NCBI GenBank assembly: GCA_017640505.1
Contig: JAEPQO010000002.1
Location: forward strand, 248,001 to 312,000
Length of the DNA: 64,000 nt
Direction: 5' to 3'
DNA from: Rhodospirillales bacterium
GTDB taxonomy: Bacteria > Pseudomonadota > Alphaproteobacteria > Rhodospirillales > Casp-alpha2
Part shown: positions 30,386 through 38,769 of the stretch, piece after piece
Layout: every line of letters begins with the position of its first letter
Numbering within the stretch: position 1 is the first letter of the stretch
Made by a program: the position numbers and the translations under genes
The notes under the pieces: model-generated
Database searches by the model: none
What the model saw: only the letters and a program-made list of their open reading frames with translations
What the model was told of the DNA's origin: nothing

Positions 30386-31519
30386 CTAAAGTCCTAGCAC
30401 CCTGACGATATCATTCCAAGTCACAGATACCATGAGAATCAGTACCAAGGCCAGACCAATTCGGAAACCGTATTCTTGCGCCCGTTCCCCCAATGGACGG
30501 CCACGGACTGCCTCGATTCCCATGAAGAGCAGATGACCGCCATCAAGAATGGGAATTGGGAAGAGATTGATGAGGCCGAGATTGATCGACAGGACTGCCA
30601 TGAAGAAGAAAAGTTGAAGCGCGCCCTGCTCGGCTGCCTGACCCGACATCTGCGCGATCGCGATAGGCCCGCCCAGATCCTTAAAATTACCCTGCCCGAT
30701 CAAAAGCTTGCCGATGTTCGTGAGCGCCTGGCCGGTTATCGTGACGGTTTTCTCGACACCGAACCATGCCGCCGTGAGTGGGTTGAGCCGTTGATGCTCG
30801 CCAATGATTCCCTGCATCCGAATACCGAGACGCCCGACGGTCTGTCCATCCTGATCAATGGCATCGGGGACGACATTGAGCTCAATTTCCTGTGCGTCGC
30901 GCGACACGACCAGCGGCAGCGACTGTCCGGGATTGGCGGAGACGATCTCCTGCACGACGGCAGGATTGTCGATTTTTGCATTGTTCAGGCGGACCAGTAC
31001 GTCCTCGGCCTGCAAGCCCGCAGCAGCGGCGGCCGATTCAGGTACGACTTCGCCGACCGAAACACGCACCTGCGGTACGCCGACCGACATGGCGATGGCG
31101 GCGAGCACCAGCACCGCAAAGATGAAATTGATCGCCGGGCCTGCGAAGACGATAGCGGCACGTTGTCCGACGGTTTTGTGCGCGAACGAGACCGCTTTCT
31201 CGTCTTCGGTAAGTTCATGGGGCGAATCGGAAGCCTCGCCGGCCCCTTTTTCGAGGAACGACTGGGCACTATCTGCCTCGCCGTCTTCGGCCATGCCAAA
31301 CATCTTCACGTAGCCGCCGAGCGGAACCGCGCTCACCCGCCAGCGTGTACCCGCCTTGTCATACCAGCCGAAGATTTCAGGCCCGAATCCGATGGAAAAC
31401 ACCTCGACGCGCACACCGTTGCGCCGTGCGACCCAGTAATGCCCCCATTCGTGAACGAACACGATGATCGAGAGAACGACCAGGAACCAGAGCACGGTGT
31501 TGAGGGTATCAAATTCCAT
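30386..31519 (-). CDS. rseP: Site-2 protease RseP
   Basis: 377 residues. Intramembrane zinc protease that cleaves anti-sigma factors and signal-peptide remnants. First TM helix holds the zinc site His23-Glu24-x-x-His27 (HEWGH); a PDZ domain follows in the periplasm (about 125-225); the third zinc ligand lies in NLFPIPILDGG near the C-terminal helices. Only one PDZ domain is clear. ATG has AAAGG upstream. A 91-base spacer from dxr contains a possible separate promoter. Confidence 0.96.
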   Translation of the reverse strand: MEFDTLNTVLWFLVVLSIIVFVHEWGHYWVARRNGVRVEVFSIGFGPEIFGWYDKAGTRWRVSAVPLGGYVKMFGMAEDGEADSAQSFLEKGAGEASDSPHELTEDEKAVSFAHKTVGQRAAIVFAGPAINFIFAVLVLAAIAMSVGVPQVRVSVGEVVPESAAAAAGLQAEDVLVRLNNAKIDNPAVVQEIVSANPGQSLPLVVSRDAQEIELNVVPDAIDQDGQTVGRLGIRMQGIIGEHQRLNPLTAAWFGVEKTVTITGQALTNIGKLLIGQGNFKDLGGPIAIAQMSGQAAEQGALQLFFFMAVLSINLGLINLFPIPILDGGHLLFMGIEAVRGRPLGERAQEYGFRIGLALVLILMVSVTWNDIVRVLGL

Positions 31520-31556
31520 AGTGAGCCTTTTATTCGTTCATTGTTTGGACGTACCA

Positions 31557-31585
31557 GATATGCGCGTGCAGCGCCTTCCCGTCAA
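31557..31585 (-). promoter_or_regulatory. Possible internal promoter for rseP-bamA
   Basis: On the minus strand TTGACG (31580-31585), a 17-base spacer and CATATC (31557-31562), in the largest gap between uppS and rseP. The -10 is weak, so the call is tentative. Confidence 0.3.
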
Positions 31586-31610
31586 CATGCGGCAAGCAAA
31601 AAATCCAATG

Positions 31611-32807
31611 TTATCTGCCGGTTGAGGCCGTGCTCTCCGTTGCCAGACGGCGTGCTTCCTCGTCCACCGAGAAGACGTCGTCCAGCGAAGCGAGGTTCCG
31701 ACGCGGCATTCTGTCCATCGTCTCTTCGACGATCCGGGCGATGTCCAGAAAACTCAGTTTTTCCTGGAGGAAGGCGTTAACGGCGACTTCGTTGGCGGCA
31801 TTAAGCACAGTCGGTGCGGAGCCACCGATCTCCAATGCTTCCCGGGCCAGTCTGAGGGCCGGAAATCGTTGCGGGTCGGGCGCTTCGAATGTGAGCGTGC
31901 GAATGTCTTCCAGCTTGAGACGCGGCGACGGCGCTTCCATCCGGTCCGGCCATGCCAGTGCAAAGGCAATCGGCGTTCGCATGTCGGGTGTACCGAGCTG
32001 GGCCAGCACCGAGGCATCGACGTATTCCACCATGCTGTGAATAACCGACTGCGGATGAACCAGAATATCGATCTGGTCACCGGTGACCGGGAACAGGTGA
32101 AACGCTTCGATCAGTTCCAGCCCCTTGTTCATCATGGTCGCTGAATCGACCGAGATTTTTGCGCCCATCGACCAGTTCGGATGCGCGACCGCCTCTGCCG
32201 GCGTGACGGTTGTCAGCGTATCCAGCGCGCGTTCGCGGAACGGTCCGCCGGATGCGGTGAGGACGATCTTTTCGACACGTTCCGGACGTTCGAAATCAAA
32301 AACCTGGTAAATGGCGCTGTGTTCGGAATCGACCGGGATAAGACGTGCTTCGGCGCCCGCCACTTCGCGGCAGAAAAACTCTCCTGCTGATACGAGGCAT
32401 TCCTTGTTGGCGAGCCCGACGGTGGCGCCCCGGCGAACGGCTTCAAGTGTCGGGGCCAGACCGGCCGCGCCGACGATGGCAGCCATTACCCAGTCAGTCG
32501 GACGCATCGCCGCTTCGACTAGCGCGTTTCGGCCGGCTGCAGCTTCAACACCGGTTCCGGAAAGTGCGTCCTTGAGATCCTGATATAGGTTTTCGTCGGC
32601 GACGACGGCTATCGCAGCGCCGACGTCGACGGCTTGTTTTGCGAGCAATTCGACGTTGCTGTTGCCGCTCAGCGTATCGACCTGGAAACGGTCCGGCGAG
32701 CGACGTATCAGATCGATTGTGTTGCAGCCGACCGAACCGGTTGAACCCAGAACGGTAACCGAACGTGGCACATGATGCTCGTCGGTGACAGGCTTGATTA
32801 CAGCCAA
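31611..32807 (-). CDS. dxr: 1-deoxy-D-xylulose 5-phosphate reductoisomerase
   Basis: 398 residues. Makes methylerythritol 4-phosphate with NADPH, the first committed step of the non-mevalonate isoprenoid pathway that feeds UppS. Motifs: VTVLGSTGSVG (NADPH loop), LANKECLVSAGE, PVDSEHSA (metal Asp/Glu), ASGGPFR and NWSMGAKISVDSATMMNKGLE. The 5' end is uncertain: TTG at 32807, overlapping cdsA by 10 bases, or GTG at 32771 just before the conserved region; neither has a strong ribosome site. Confidence 0.95.
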   Translation of the reverse strand: MAVIKPVTDEHHVPRSVTVLGSTGSVGCNTIDLIRRSPDRFQVDTLSGNSNVELLAKQAVDVGAAIAVVADENLYQDLKDALSGTGVEAAAGRNALVEAAMRPTDWVMAAIVGAAGLAPTLEAVRRGATVGLANKECLVSAGEFFCREVAGAEARLIPVDSEHSAIYQVFDFERPERVEKIVLTASGGPFRERALDTLTTVTPAEAVAHPNWSMGAKISVDSATMMNKGLELIEAFHLFPVTGDQIDILVHPQSVIHSMVEYVDASVLAQLGTPDMRTPIAFALAWPDRMEAPSPRLKLEDIRTLTFEAPDPQRFPALRLAREALEIGGSAPTVLNAANEVAVNAFLQEKLSFLDIARIVEETMDRMPRRNLASLDDVFSVDEEARRLATESTASTGR

Positions 32808-33487
32808 GGCATAACACTCCGGCCCAGGGTAAGCTTCAGGATGGCAATCGCGACGGCGCCGGCGACAAGGGCGTCGACCCGGTCCAGCACGCCGCCATGG
32901 CCGGGAATAAGGGACGAACTATCTTTGACGTCGAAGTGCCGCTTGATCGCACTTTCGAACAGATCGCCGGCTTGGCTGGCGATGGCGACGACGGCGCCCC
33001 ATAGGGCAAGCGACGTGGGCGGTTCCTCCCAATAAACGGCCACTGCACCGGCGATGATCGTAGCGCAACTAACCCCCCCAATGAAACCGGCCCAGGTCTT
33101 TTTCGGGCTGATCCTTGGCGCCAGTTTGGGGCCGCCGATACTGCGACCGCACAGGTATGCACCGATATCCGCGCTCCAGACAACGGCGAAAAGCCACATG
33201 ATGGTGAACATGCCGGGCGCCGCGTCGCCACGGAGCCAGATCAGGATGCCCGACGGAACTGCAATGTAAATCGCGCCGGCAATCATCCATTTCACATCGC
33301 CACGGCACATTCGAGACCATTCCCAGCCCATGACGACCGTGGCGGAGATGACCAGCACCGTGAACCAGGGCGGACCGAAATAGACCGCTGCCACGGCCGG
33401 AATTGCCATCACTACGGCCGATATGGCGCGGAGGCTGAACCCGGACAGGCGTTTTTCAGGTGTGGCTGGTGCCGAAACGGCGTTCAC
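32798..33487 (-). CDS. cdsA: Phosphatidate cytidylyltransferase
   Basis: 229 residues. Makes CDP-diacylglycerol from phosphatidic acid and CTP in the inner membrane. Hydrophobic helices throughout; the C-terminal signature SLIPGHGGVLDRVDALVAG and the upstream PKKTWAG segment are clear. I took the GTG at 33487 because AAGGAG stands ten bases ahead; an ATG at 33511 lacks a site. Either way the start lies inside the uppS end (32-56 base overlap). Shorter than the E. coli enzyme, as is usual in this class. Confidence 0.93.
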   Translation of the reverse strand: MNAVSAPATPEKRLSGFSLRAISAVVMAIPAVAAVYFGPPWFTVLVISATVVMGWEWSRMCRGDVKWMIAGAIYIAVPSGILIWLRGDAAPGMFTIMWLFAVVWSADIGAYLCGRSIGGPKLAPRISPKKTWAGFIGGVSCATIIAGAVAVYWEEPPTSLALWGAVVAIASQAGDLFESAIKRHFDVKDSSSLIPGHGGVLDRVDALVAGAVAIAILKLTLGRSVMPWL

Positions 33488-34193
33488 GTCGCCCGTACTC
33501 CTTGATCGCATGGGTCAGATCGTCGGCATTGAAGTCCGGCCAGTGCTTGTCCAAAAAAACGAACTCGGTATATGCGAGCTGCCACAGCAGGAAGTTACTG
33601 ATGCGTTTTTCTCCACTGGTCCGGATCAGAAGGTCGGGATCCGGCAGGTCGTGGGTGTAAAGCGCGGCCTCGAATGCGGCTTCGTCTATATCTTCCGGCG
33701 AAATCTCGCCCTTGGCGACACGTTCGGCCAACGTTCTCGCGGCCATCGTCATCTCGTCCCGCGAGCCGTAGCTGAGCGCCAGCACAAGCGTCATGCGCGT
33801 GTTATCCGCCGTGCGGCGTTCCACGTCTTCGATCGCATCGACGATATCCTCGGCGAGACGTGAGCGGTCGCCGATCACGCGAAGACGGATACCCTTCTCG
33901 CAAAGCGTGCTTACCTCCTTTTTCAGGTAAAGACGCAAGAGGCCCATAAGATCCGCGATTTCGCTCGCGGGCCGCTTCCAGTTCTCGGATGAAAAACTGA
34001 ATAATGTCAGGTATTTAATGCCATTGTCGGCAGCAGATTCTAACGTGCGGCGCACGGCCTCGGCACCGGCCTTGTGACCCATGCTGCGCGGTTTGCCGCG
34101 CGCATTCGCCCATCGCCCGTTTCCGTCCATGATGATCGCGACATGGACCGGTACGGCGGTATCTTCCGACGTGGTTAGCGGCGCGATGCTCAT
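33456..34193 (-). CDS. uppS: Undecaprenyl diphosphate synthase
   Basis: 245 residues. Adds isopentenyl units in cis to farnesyl diphosphate to make the C55 carrier for peptidoglycan and O-antigen. Motifs: HVAIIMDGNGRWA with the catalytic Asp, FSFSSENWKRP, and DLLIRTSGEKRISNFLLWQLAYTE split across the C-terminal half. Two bases follow the frr stop. Its 3' end overlaps the start of cdsA. Confidence 0.97.
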   Translation of the reverse strand: MSIAPLTTSEDTAVPVHVAIIMDGNGRWANARGKPRSMGHKAGAEAVRRTLESAADNGIKYLTLFSFSSENWKRPASEIADLMGLLRLYLKKEVSTLCEKGIRLRVIGDRSRLAEDIVDAIEDVERRTADNTRMTLVLALSYGSRDEMTMAARTLAERVAKGEISPEDIDEAAFEAALYTHDLPDPDLLIRTSGEKRISNFLLWQLAYTEFVFLDKHWPDFNADDLTHAIKEYGRRERRFGTSHT

Positions 34194-34195
34194 GG

Positions 34196-34759
34196 TTAGA
34201 CCTGCATGATCTCCTGTTCTTTATGGGTCAGCGCCTCATCGATCGCTGCGATATGCTTGTCCGTCAGTTCCTGCACCTCTTCGGAATAATCGTGCAGGGC
34301 GTCTTGCGGAATCTCGCCGTCCTTTTCGGCTTTTTTAAGGTCATCCAGCGCGCCGCGGCGGACGTTTCGCACGGCGACCTTGGCATCTTCTGCATATTTA
34401 CCGGCGACCTTCACCAGCTCCTGGCGGCGCTCCTCGCTGAGCGGCGGGATCGGTATGCGTACCAAAGTCCCATCCACTGCCGGATTGAGACCGAGGCCGG
34501 AGTCGATGATCGCTTTCTCGACGGCTTTGACGTTGGCCTTGTCCCAGACCTGAATGGACAACATCCGCGCTTCAGGCACGGAGACACTACCGACCTGGTT
34601 CAGCGGCATGTTTGCGCCGTAGCAATTGACCTGAATTGGATCCAGCAGCGAGGTGGAAGCCCGCCCCGTTCGCAAACCGCCGAATTCCTCGTGCAAAACC
34701 TCTACGGCTCTTGCCATCCGGTGATCGATATCTTTGCGTGCGCCGTTGATGTCACTCAT
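34196..34759 (-). CDS. frr: Ribosome recycling factor
   Basis: 187 residues. With EF-G splits the post-termination ribosome. Long helices; motifs GGLRTGRAS in the N-terminal third, [16 protein letters not shown] and [18 protein letters not shown] chose the ATG at 34759, five bases after GGGAGG; the codon before it is a TTG in frame. Sits between pyrH and uppS. Confidence 0.97.
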   Translation of the reverse strand: MSDINGARKDIDHRMARAVEVLHEEFGGLRTGRASTSLLDPIQVNCYGANMPLNQVGSVSVPEARMLSIQVWDKANVKAVEKAIIDSGLGLNPAVDGTLVRIPIPPLSEERRQELVKVAGKYAEDAKVAVRNVRRGALDDLKKAEKDGEIPQDALHDYSEEVQELTDKHIAAIDEALTHKEQEIMQV

Positions 34760-34770
34760 CAACGCCTCCC

Positions 34771-35499
34771 TTAATCTTTGTTGTCAGCAATAGTTGTGAA
34801 CGTTCCCTTTCCGGCAACGACATCGGCAAATGCGCCCGGATTGTGAATGGAAAAGACCAGAATGGGAACCGAGTTTTCCCGCGCCAGCGCGATTGCCGAG
34901 GTATCCATAACCTTAAGATTCTTCGTCAGAACCTCCTGGTAACTGAGGCGGTCATAGCGTTCGGCGTTTTTGTCCGTTTTCGGGTCGGCGGAATACACAC
35001 CGTCGACTTGCGTGCCCTTCATCAGCGCGTCGCAGTTCATTTCGACGGCGCGGAGCGCGGCCGCCGTATCGGTGGTGAAAAAGGGATTGCCGGTGCCGGC
35101 GGCAAAAATAACGACGCGTCCCTTTTCCATGTGCCGTACCGCGCGCCGACGAATGTACGGCTCGCATACGGCGGACATCGGAATTGCCGAGAGAACGCGG
35201 GTCGCGACACCCTTGCTTTCGAGCATGCTCTGCATGGCAAGGGCATTCAGCACGGTCGCCAGCATGCCCATGTAGTCGCCGGTCGTGCGTTCAATATTGG
35301 CCGCAGCCAGTGATACGCCCCGAAAGATGTTGCCGGCGCCGATAACAAGGCAAACCTGAACGCCGTTTTCATGGACGGATTTAACTTCTTCGGCGATGCG
35401 GTCGACGGTGTCGGAATCAAGTCCGAAGCCCTGATTTCCCATCAGCGCTTCACCAGACAGTTTAAGCAGTACACGCTTGTATTGTTTGGGTGTACTCAT
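34771..35499 (-). CDS. pyrH: Uridylate kinase
   Basis: 242 residues. Phosphorylates UMP to UDP; hexameric amino-acid-kinase fold, unlike eukaryotic UMP kinases. Motifs: [12 protein letters not shown] at the N-terminus, [29 protein letters not shown] and the uridine-binding MDTSAIALA region. GGGAG precedes the ATG. It lies after the tsf terminator, so it probably has its own promoter; a 17-base palindrome sits 29 bases before its start. Confidence 0.97.
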   Translation of the reverse strand: MSTPKQYKRVLLKLSGEALMGNQGFGLDSDTVDRIAEEVKSVHENGVQVCLVIGAGNIFRGVSLAAANIERTTGDYMGMLATVLNALAMQSMLESKGVATRVLSAIPMSAVCEPYIRRRAVRHMEKGRVVIFAAGTGNPFFTTDTAAALRAVEMNCDALMKGTQVDGVYSADPKTDKNAERYDRLSYQEVLTKNLKVMDTSAIALARENSVPILVFSIHNPGAFADVVAGKGTFTTIADNKD

Positions 35500-35527
35500 T
35501 CCCGCTCCCTGTCCAGATCATAACCGA

Positions 35528-35544
35528 ACACGTCTCAGACGTGT
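35528..35544. repeat. 17-base palindrome upstream of pyrH
   Basis: ACACGTCT (35528-35535), one central base, AGACGTGT (35537-35544): perfect dyad, 29-45 bases before the pyrH start and touching the T-run of the tsf terminator. A one-base loop makes a DNA operator more likely than an RNA hairpin. Confidence 0.55.
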
Positions 35545-35569
35545 AAAAGAAAAGGCCGAATCCCGGCCT
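35545..35569 (-). terminator. Rho-independent terminator after tsf
   Basis: On the minus strand the stem AGGCCG/CGGCCT (35564-35569 with 35553-35558), five-base loop, then TTTTCTTTT (35545-35553). It separates rpsB-tsf from pyrH. Confidence 0.75.
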
Positions 35570-35614
35570 ATTTCCTTAATATAACAGGGTTCCCGGATGT
35601 CACGACCGGAAATC

Positions 35615-35642
35615 GGTGCAGTACCCCGAAGGGCACTGCACC
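35615..35642 (-). repeat. Stable 12-bp hairpin between tsf and its terminator
   Basis: GGTGCAGTGCCC, TTCG tetraloop, GGGTACTGCACC on the minus strand (one G-T pair), starting 11 bases past the tsf stop. There is no T-run directly after it, so it probably protects the mRNA 3' end or aids the terminator downstream. Confidence 0.65.
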
Positions 35643-35652
35643 AGACCCTTGA

Positions 35653-36582
35653 TTAGTTGCCGCCGGCTGCCGCGGCGACTTCCGCGGCGAAGTCTTCTTC
35701 TTTCTTCTCGATGCCCTCACCCAGCACGAAAAGCTTGAATCCCGCGACTTTGACGGTGCCACCGGCTGCCTTGCCGGCGTCTTCGACGATCTTCTCGACC
35801 TTGCTTTCGCCGTCGATGACGAACGTCTGCTCGAGGAGACAGACTTCCTCGTAAAATTTACGCAGGCGGCCTTCGACCATCTTCTCGATGATATTGTCCG
35901 GACGACCCGATTCGCGCGCCTGTTCAATCAGGACCTGACGCTCGCGTTCGACCGCTTCCTGATCCAGATCATCGCGGCCGACCGACTGCGGGCGCGCCGC
36001 GGCGATGTGCATGGCGAGCTGCTTGCCGACCTCTTCGAGGCCGTCGGTGCCGCCCTCGCTTTCCAGTGCGACCAGCACGGCGATCTTGCCGAGGCCCGGC
36101 ACCAGCTGGTTGTGAATGTAGCTGGCCAGAACGCCCTTCTCCACGGAGAGAGACGCGATGCGGCGGACGCTCATGTTTTCGCCGATGGTGGCGATGTTGT
36201 GGGTCACTTCCTCGGCAACGGTGCGGCCCGTGCCGGGGTAGTCCATGCCGTTCAGCGCGTCGATGTCGTCACCGGCGTCGACGGCGAGTTTGGTGATGTT
36301 GCTGACCAGCGTCTGGAACGAGTCGTTGCGGGCGACGAAGTCGGTTTCCGCGTTGACTTCGCTGACGGCGCCCTTGGTGCCGTCGATGTGGACACCGACG
36401 AGACCTTCGGCGGCAACGCGGCCTGCCTTCTTGGCGGCAGCCGCCAGGCCCTTGGTGCGAAGCCAGTCAACGGCGGCTTCGAGGTCGCCGTCGGTTTCGG
36501 CCAGCGCCTTTTTGCAATCCATCATGCCTGCGCCGCTTTTCTCGCGCAGTTCCTTAACCAATGCTGCAGTGATCTCAGCCAT
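35653..36582 (-). CDS. tsf: Elongation factor Ts
   Basis: 309 residues. Nucleotide exchange factor for EF-Tu. N-terminal UBA-like domain with [21 protein letters not shown], then TDFVARN in the core that contacts EF-Tu, and paired dimerisation domains with the coiled-coil insert. The start has AAGGAAG ahead. It follows rpsB across an 84-base spacer with a G+C-rich hairpin, and two hairpins follow its stop. Confidence 0.97.
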   Translation of the reverse strand: MAEITAALVKELREKSGAGMMDCKKALAETDGDLEAAVDWLRTKGLAAAAKKAGRVAAEGLVGVHIDGTKGAVSEVNAETDFVARNDSFQTLVSNITKLAVDAGDDIDALNGMDYPGTGRTVAEEVTHNIATIGENMSVRRIASLSVEKGVLASYIHNQLVPGLGKIAVLVALESEGGTDGLEEVGKQLAMHIAAARPQSVGRDDLDQEAVERERQVLIEQARESGRPDNIIEKMVEGRLRKFYEEVCLLEQTFVIDGESKVEKIVEDAGKAAGGTVKVAGFKLFVLGEGIEKKEEDFAAEVAAAAGGN

Positions 36583-36629
36583 CGTTCTTCCTTGTCATTC
36601 CGAATTAAGTCCGCGTCGTCAGGGAATCA

Positions 36630-36650
36630 GGAGGCCGCGCCGCGGCCTCC
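36630..36650 (-). repeat. G+C-rich hairpin between rpsB and tsf
   Basis: GGAGGCCGCG (36630-36639) and CGCGGCCTCC (36641-36650), one central base. No T-run follows on the minus strand. In this spacer it may lower tsf expression or stabilise the rpsB message. Confidence 0.6.
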
Positions 36651-36666
36651 ATGCCTGAGACGTTGT

Positions 36667-37521
36667 TCAGCTCTGGGCCGGTTCTTCCGCGGCCGGCTCT
36701 TCGGCCGCAGCTTCGGTCGTTACGGCTTCGGGCGTCGCTTCCGCGACGACAGCAGCGGCTGCCGGTTCGGCCGGCAGTTCTTCGGCCGGCGCTTCGCTCT
36801 CGCCGATATCGCCGCCGGCAACGCCGATCTCGGCCTGGATACCGTCCAGTACCGAGCCGACCATCAGGTCGCAGTAGAGGCCGATGGCCCGGATCGCGTC
36901 ATCGTTGCCCGGGACCGGGTGCGTGATGCCTTCCGGATCGGCGTTGGAATCGATGACGCCGACGACCGGGATGCCGAGCTTGTTGGCTTCATTGATGGCA
37001 ATGTCTTCCTTGGTCGTGTCGATGATGACCAGGATGTCCGGCAGACCGCCCATATCCTTAATGCCGCCGAGGGCACGCTCAAGCTTTTCCATCTCGCGGG
37101 TCAGCATGAGCTGTTCTTTTTTGGTCAGCCCCTGCATTTCGGCTTCGTTGCCGAGCATCTCTTCAAGGTCTTTCAGGCGCTTGATCGAGTTCGAGATCGT
37201 CCGCCAGTTGGTCAGCATGCCGCCGAGCCAGCGGTGGTTGACGTAATACTGGCCGCAGCGCTTGGCGGCGTCGGCGACGCGCTTTTGCGCCTGACGCTTG
37301 GTGCCGACGAACAGCACGCGCCCGCCCGCCTTGGTGACGTCGCGCACAGCGACCATCGCCTGGTGAAGCAGCGGAACGGTCTGTTGCAGATCGATAATGT
37401 GGATGCCGTTACGGTCGCCGAAGATGTACGGAGCCATCTTGGGGTTCCAGCGACGGGTATTGTGACCAAAGTGAACGCCAGCTTCCAGAAGCTGACGCAT
37501 CGTGAAATCGGGAAGCGCCAT
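36667..37521 (-). CDS. rpsB: Small ribosomal subunit protein S2
   Basis: 284 residues. Binds the 30S subunit between head and body. Motifs: [19 protein letters not shown] near the N-terminus and VDSNADP-like [20 protein letters not shown]. The C-terminal 45 residues are a low-complexity Ala/Glu/Pro tail (from about residue 238), longer than in E. coli and common in alphaproteobacteria. The open frame extends 57 codons upstream, but the family start and the AAGG-rich site place it at 37521. First gene of the translation/envelope string; two leader hairpins precede it. Confidence 0.96.
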   Translation of the reverse strand: MALPDFTMRQLLEAGVHFGHNTRRWNPKMAPYIFGDRNGIHIIDLQQTVPLLHQAMVAVRDVTKAGGRVLFVGTKRQAQKRVADAAKRCGQYYVNHRWLGGMLTNWRTISNSIKRLKDLEEMLGNEAEMQGLTKKEQLMLTREMEKLERALGGIKDMGGLPDILVIIDTTKEDIAINEANKLGIPVVGVIDSNADPEGITHPVPGNDDAIRAIGLYCDLMVGSVLDGIQAEIGVAGGDIGESEAPAEELPAEPAAAAVVAEATPEAVTTEAAAEEPAAEEPAQS

Positions 37522-37560
37522 AAGCCTTTTTCCTTCTCCGGTTGAGCCTCCGCAGGTGTG

Positions 37561-37609
37561 GCCGGACAATCCGGCACCGGAACGACAGTGTTCATGAATT
37601 TGCATGAAC
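37561..37609 (-). promoter_or_regulatory. Two hairpins in the rpsB leader
   Basis: GTTCATG/CATGAAC (37590-37596 with 37603-37609, loop 6) and GCCGGA/TCCGGC (37561-37566 with 37570-37575, loop 3), 40-88 bases before the rpsB ATG. They may form the 5' structure for S2 autoregulation; I do not match them to a known family. Confidence 0.4.
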
Positions 37610-37643
37610 GGCCGCAAAACCTGCGTGCGAAATCGGGCGTGGT

Positions 37644-37880
37644 TTACCTGTTGGCGGCGCGGATTGCAAGCCGCTTTACGCGGGAAAGCCAATTCGGCTT
37701 TTGCGAAGCCTCCGGCGGTTTCGGCGCGGGAAAGGCGACGACGTTGGGGCCCATCTCCTCGCGCCTGGATTTAGCGTCCGCGCTGGCGAAACCGAGCACC
37801 GCGACGACCAGCGCGACCGGAAACAGCCAGACCAGGCCGAATGCAAGAAATCTAAGGATATCAGCGGCTTCAGGGCTCAT
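37644..37880 (-). CDS. Small single-TM hypothetical protein
   Basis: 78 residues. One TM helix (about 8-32, [20 protein letters not shown]) followed by a charged cytoplasmic tail ending in [15 protein letters not shown], a basic amphipathic stretch. I chose the ATG at 37880, five bases after GGGAG; a GTG two codons earlier is possible. It lies upstream of rpsB on the same strand, 122 bases away, and is divergent from the acetyltransferase gene. I do not recognise a family. Coding potential is supported by the ribosome site and the clean TM pattern only. Confidence 0.6.
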   Translation of the reverse strand: MSPEAADILRFLAFGLVWLFPVALVVAVLGFASADAKSRREEMGPNVVAFPAPKPPEASQKPNWLSRVKRLAIRAANR

Positions 37881-38049
37881 TTTCACTCCCGTGTCCCGGA
37901 TTTTAGCGCGATATTCGGATCGCGAGAACTGTTTCGTTGGTTACGAATTGTGAAGCCGGACCAATGAAAGCCGTCAAATCTGCAAAATGGCTCTTTTGAT
38001 AGGTGTATATTTGCGCAAATTTCCAACCAATTGAGATTTGGAGATAGCA

Positions 38050-38769
38050 ATGACCCTTACGAACGACCTCGGCCAGCCGATCGGTTTTCCTCTGGCCGAC
38101 TGGAAACCCTGCGATCCGCCGCCGCGGACACCGATGACGGGCCGTACCTGCCGGCTGGAGTTGCTGGACCGCGATAAACACCTGAGCGATCTATACGCGG
38201 CGTTCAGCAAGGACACGGAAGGCCGGATCTGGACCTACCTGCCGTGCGGGCCATTCGATACCGAGGCGGATTACCGGGAATGGGTCGAAGGCGCCTGCTT
38301 CAACGACGATCCCCTATTCCACGCCATTATCGATCTTCAGACCGAAAAGCCCGTGGGCGTAGCGAGCTATCTCAGGATCGATCCCAAGATCGGCTCGATC
38401 GAGGTCGGACACATCAACTATTCCCCGCTTCTGCAACGATCTATTGCTGCGACGGAAGCCATGTACCTGATGATGGCGCGTGTGTTCGACGAGCTGGGTT
38501 ATCGCCGCTATGAATGGAAGTGCGACAGCCTGAACGCCAAGTCCTGTGCGGCGGCCGAACGGTACGGCTTTACGTTCGAAGGGATCTTCCGCCAGTGCAC
38601 GATCTACAAGCAGCGGAACCGGGATACCGCGTGGTATTCGATCCTGGATACGGAATGGCCAGCGCTGAAGGACGCGTTCCAGACCTGGCTCGATCCGGCG
38701 AACTTCGACGACGACGGTAATCAGAAACAGGCGCTCTCGGTCCTGACGGCAAAGGCCCTGGGGAAGTAG
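38050..38769 (+). CDS. GNAT family N-acetyltransferase (RimJ/RimL type)
   Basis: 239 residues. Acetyltransferase of the group that modifies ribosomal protein N-termini or small amines. Visible features: N-terminal strand with CRLELLDRDKHL, the central IGSIEVGHINYSPLLQRS, where the acetyl-CoA loop lies, YRRYEWKCDSLNAKSCAAAERYGFTFEG in the second half (split signature of this group), and DTAWYSILD near the end. ATG at 38050 follows GGAG by seven bases. The substrate is unknown. It ends immediately against the convergent dnaE stop. Confidence 0.87.
   Translation: MTLTNDLGQPIGFPLADWKPCDPPPRTPMTGRTCRLELLDRDKHLSDLYAAFSKDTEGRIWTYLPCGPFDTEADYREWVEGACFNDDPLFHAIIDLQTEKPVGVASYLRIDPKIGSIEVGHINYSPLLQRSIAATEAMYLMMARVFDELGYRRYEWKCDSLNAKSCAAAERYGFTFEGIFRQCTIYKQRNRDTAWYSILDTEWPALKDAFQTWLDPANFDDDGNQKQALSVLTAKALGK

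Noticed and set aside
37522-37692. 57-codon N-terminal extension of S2
   Set aside because: The family starts at MALPDF; the extension covers the leader hairpins and has no similarity to the family.
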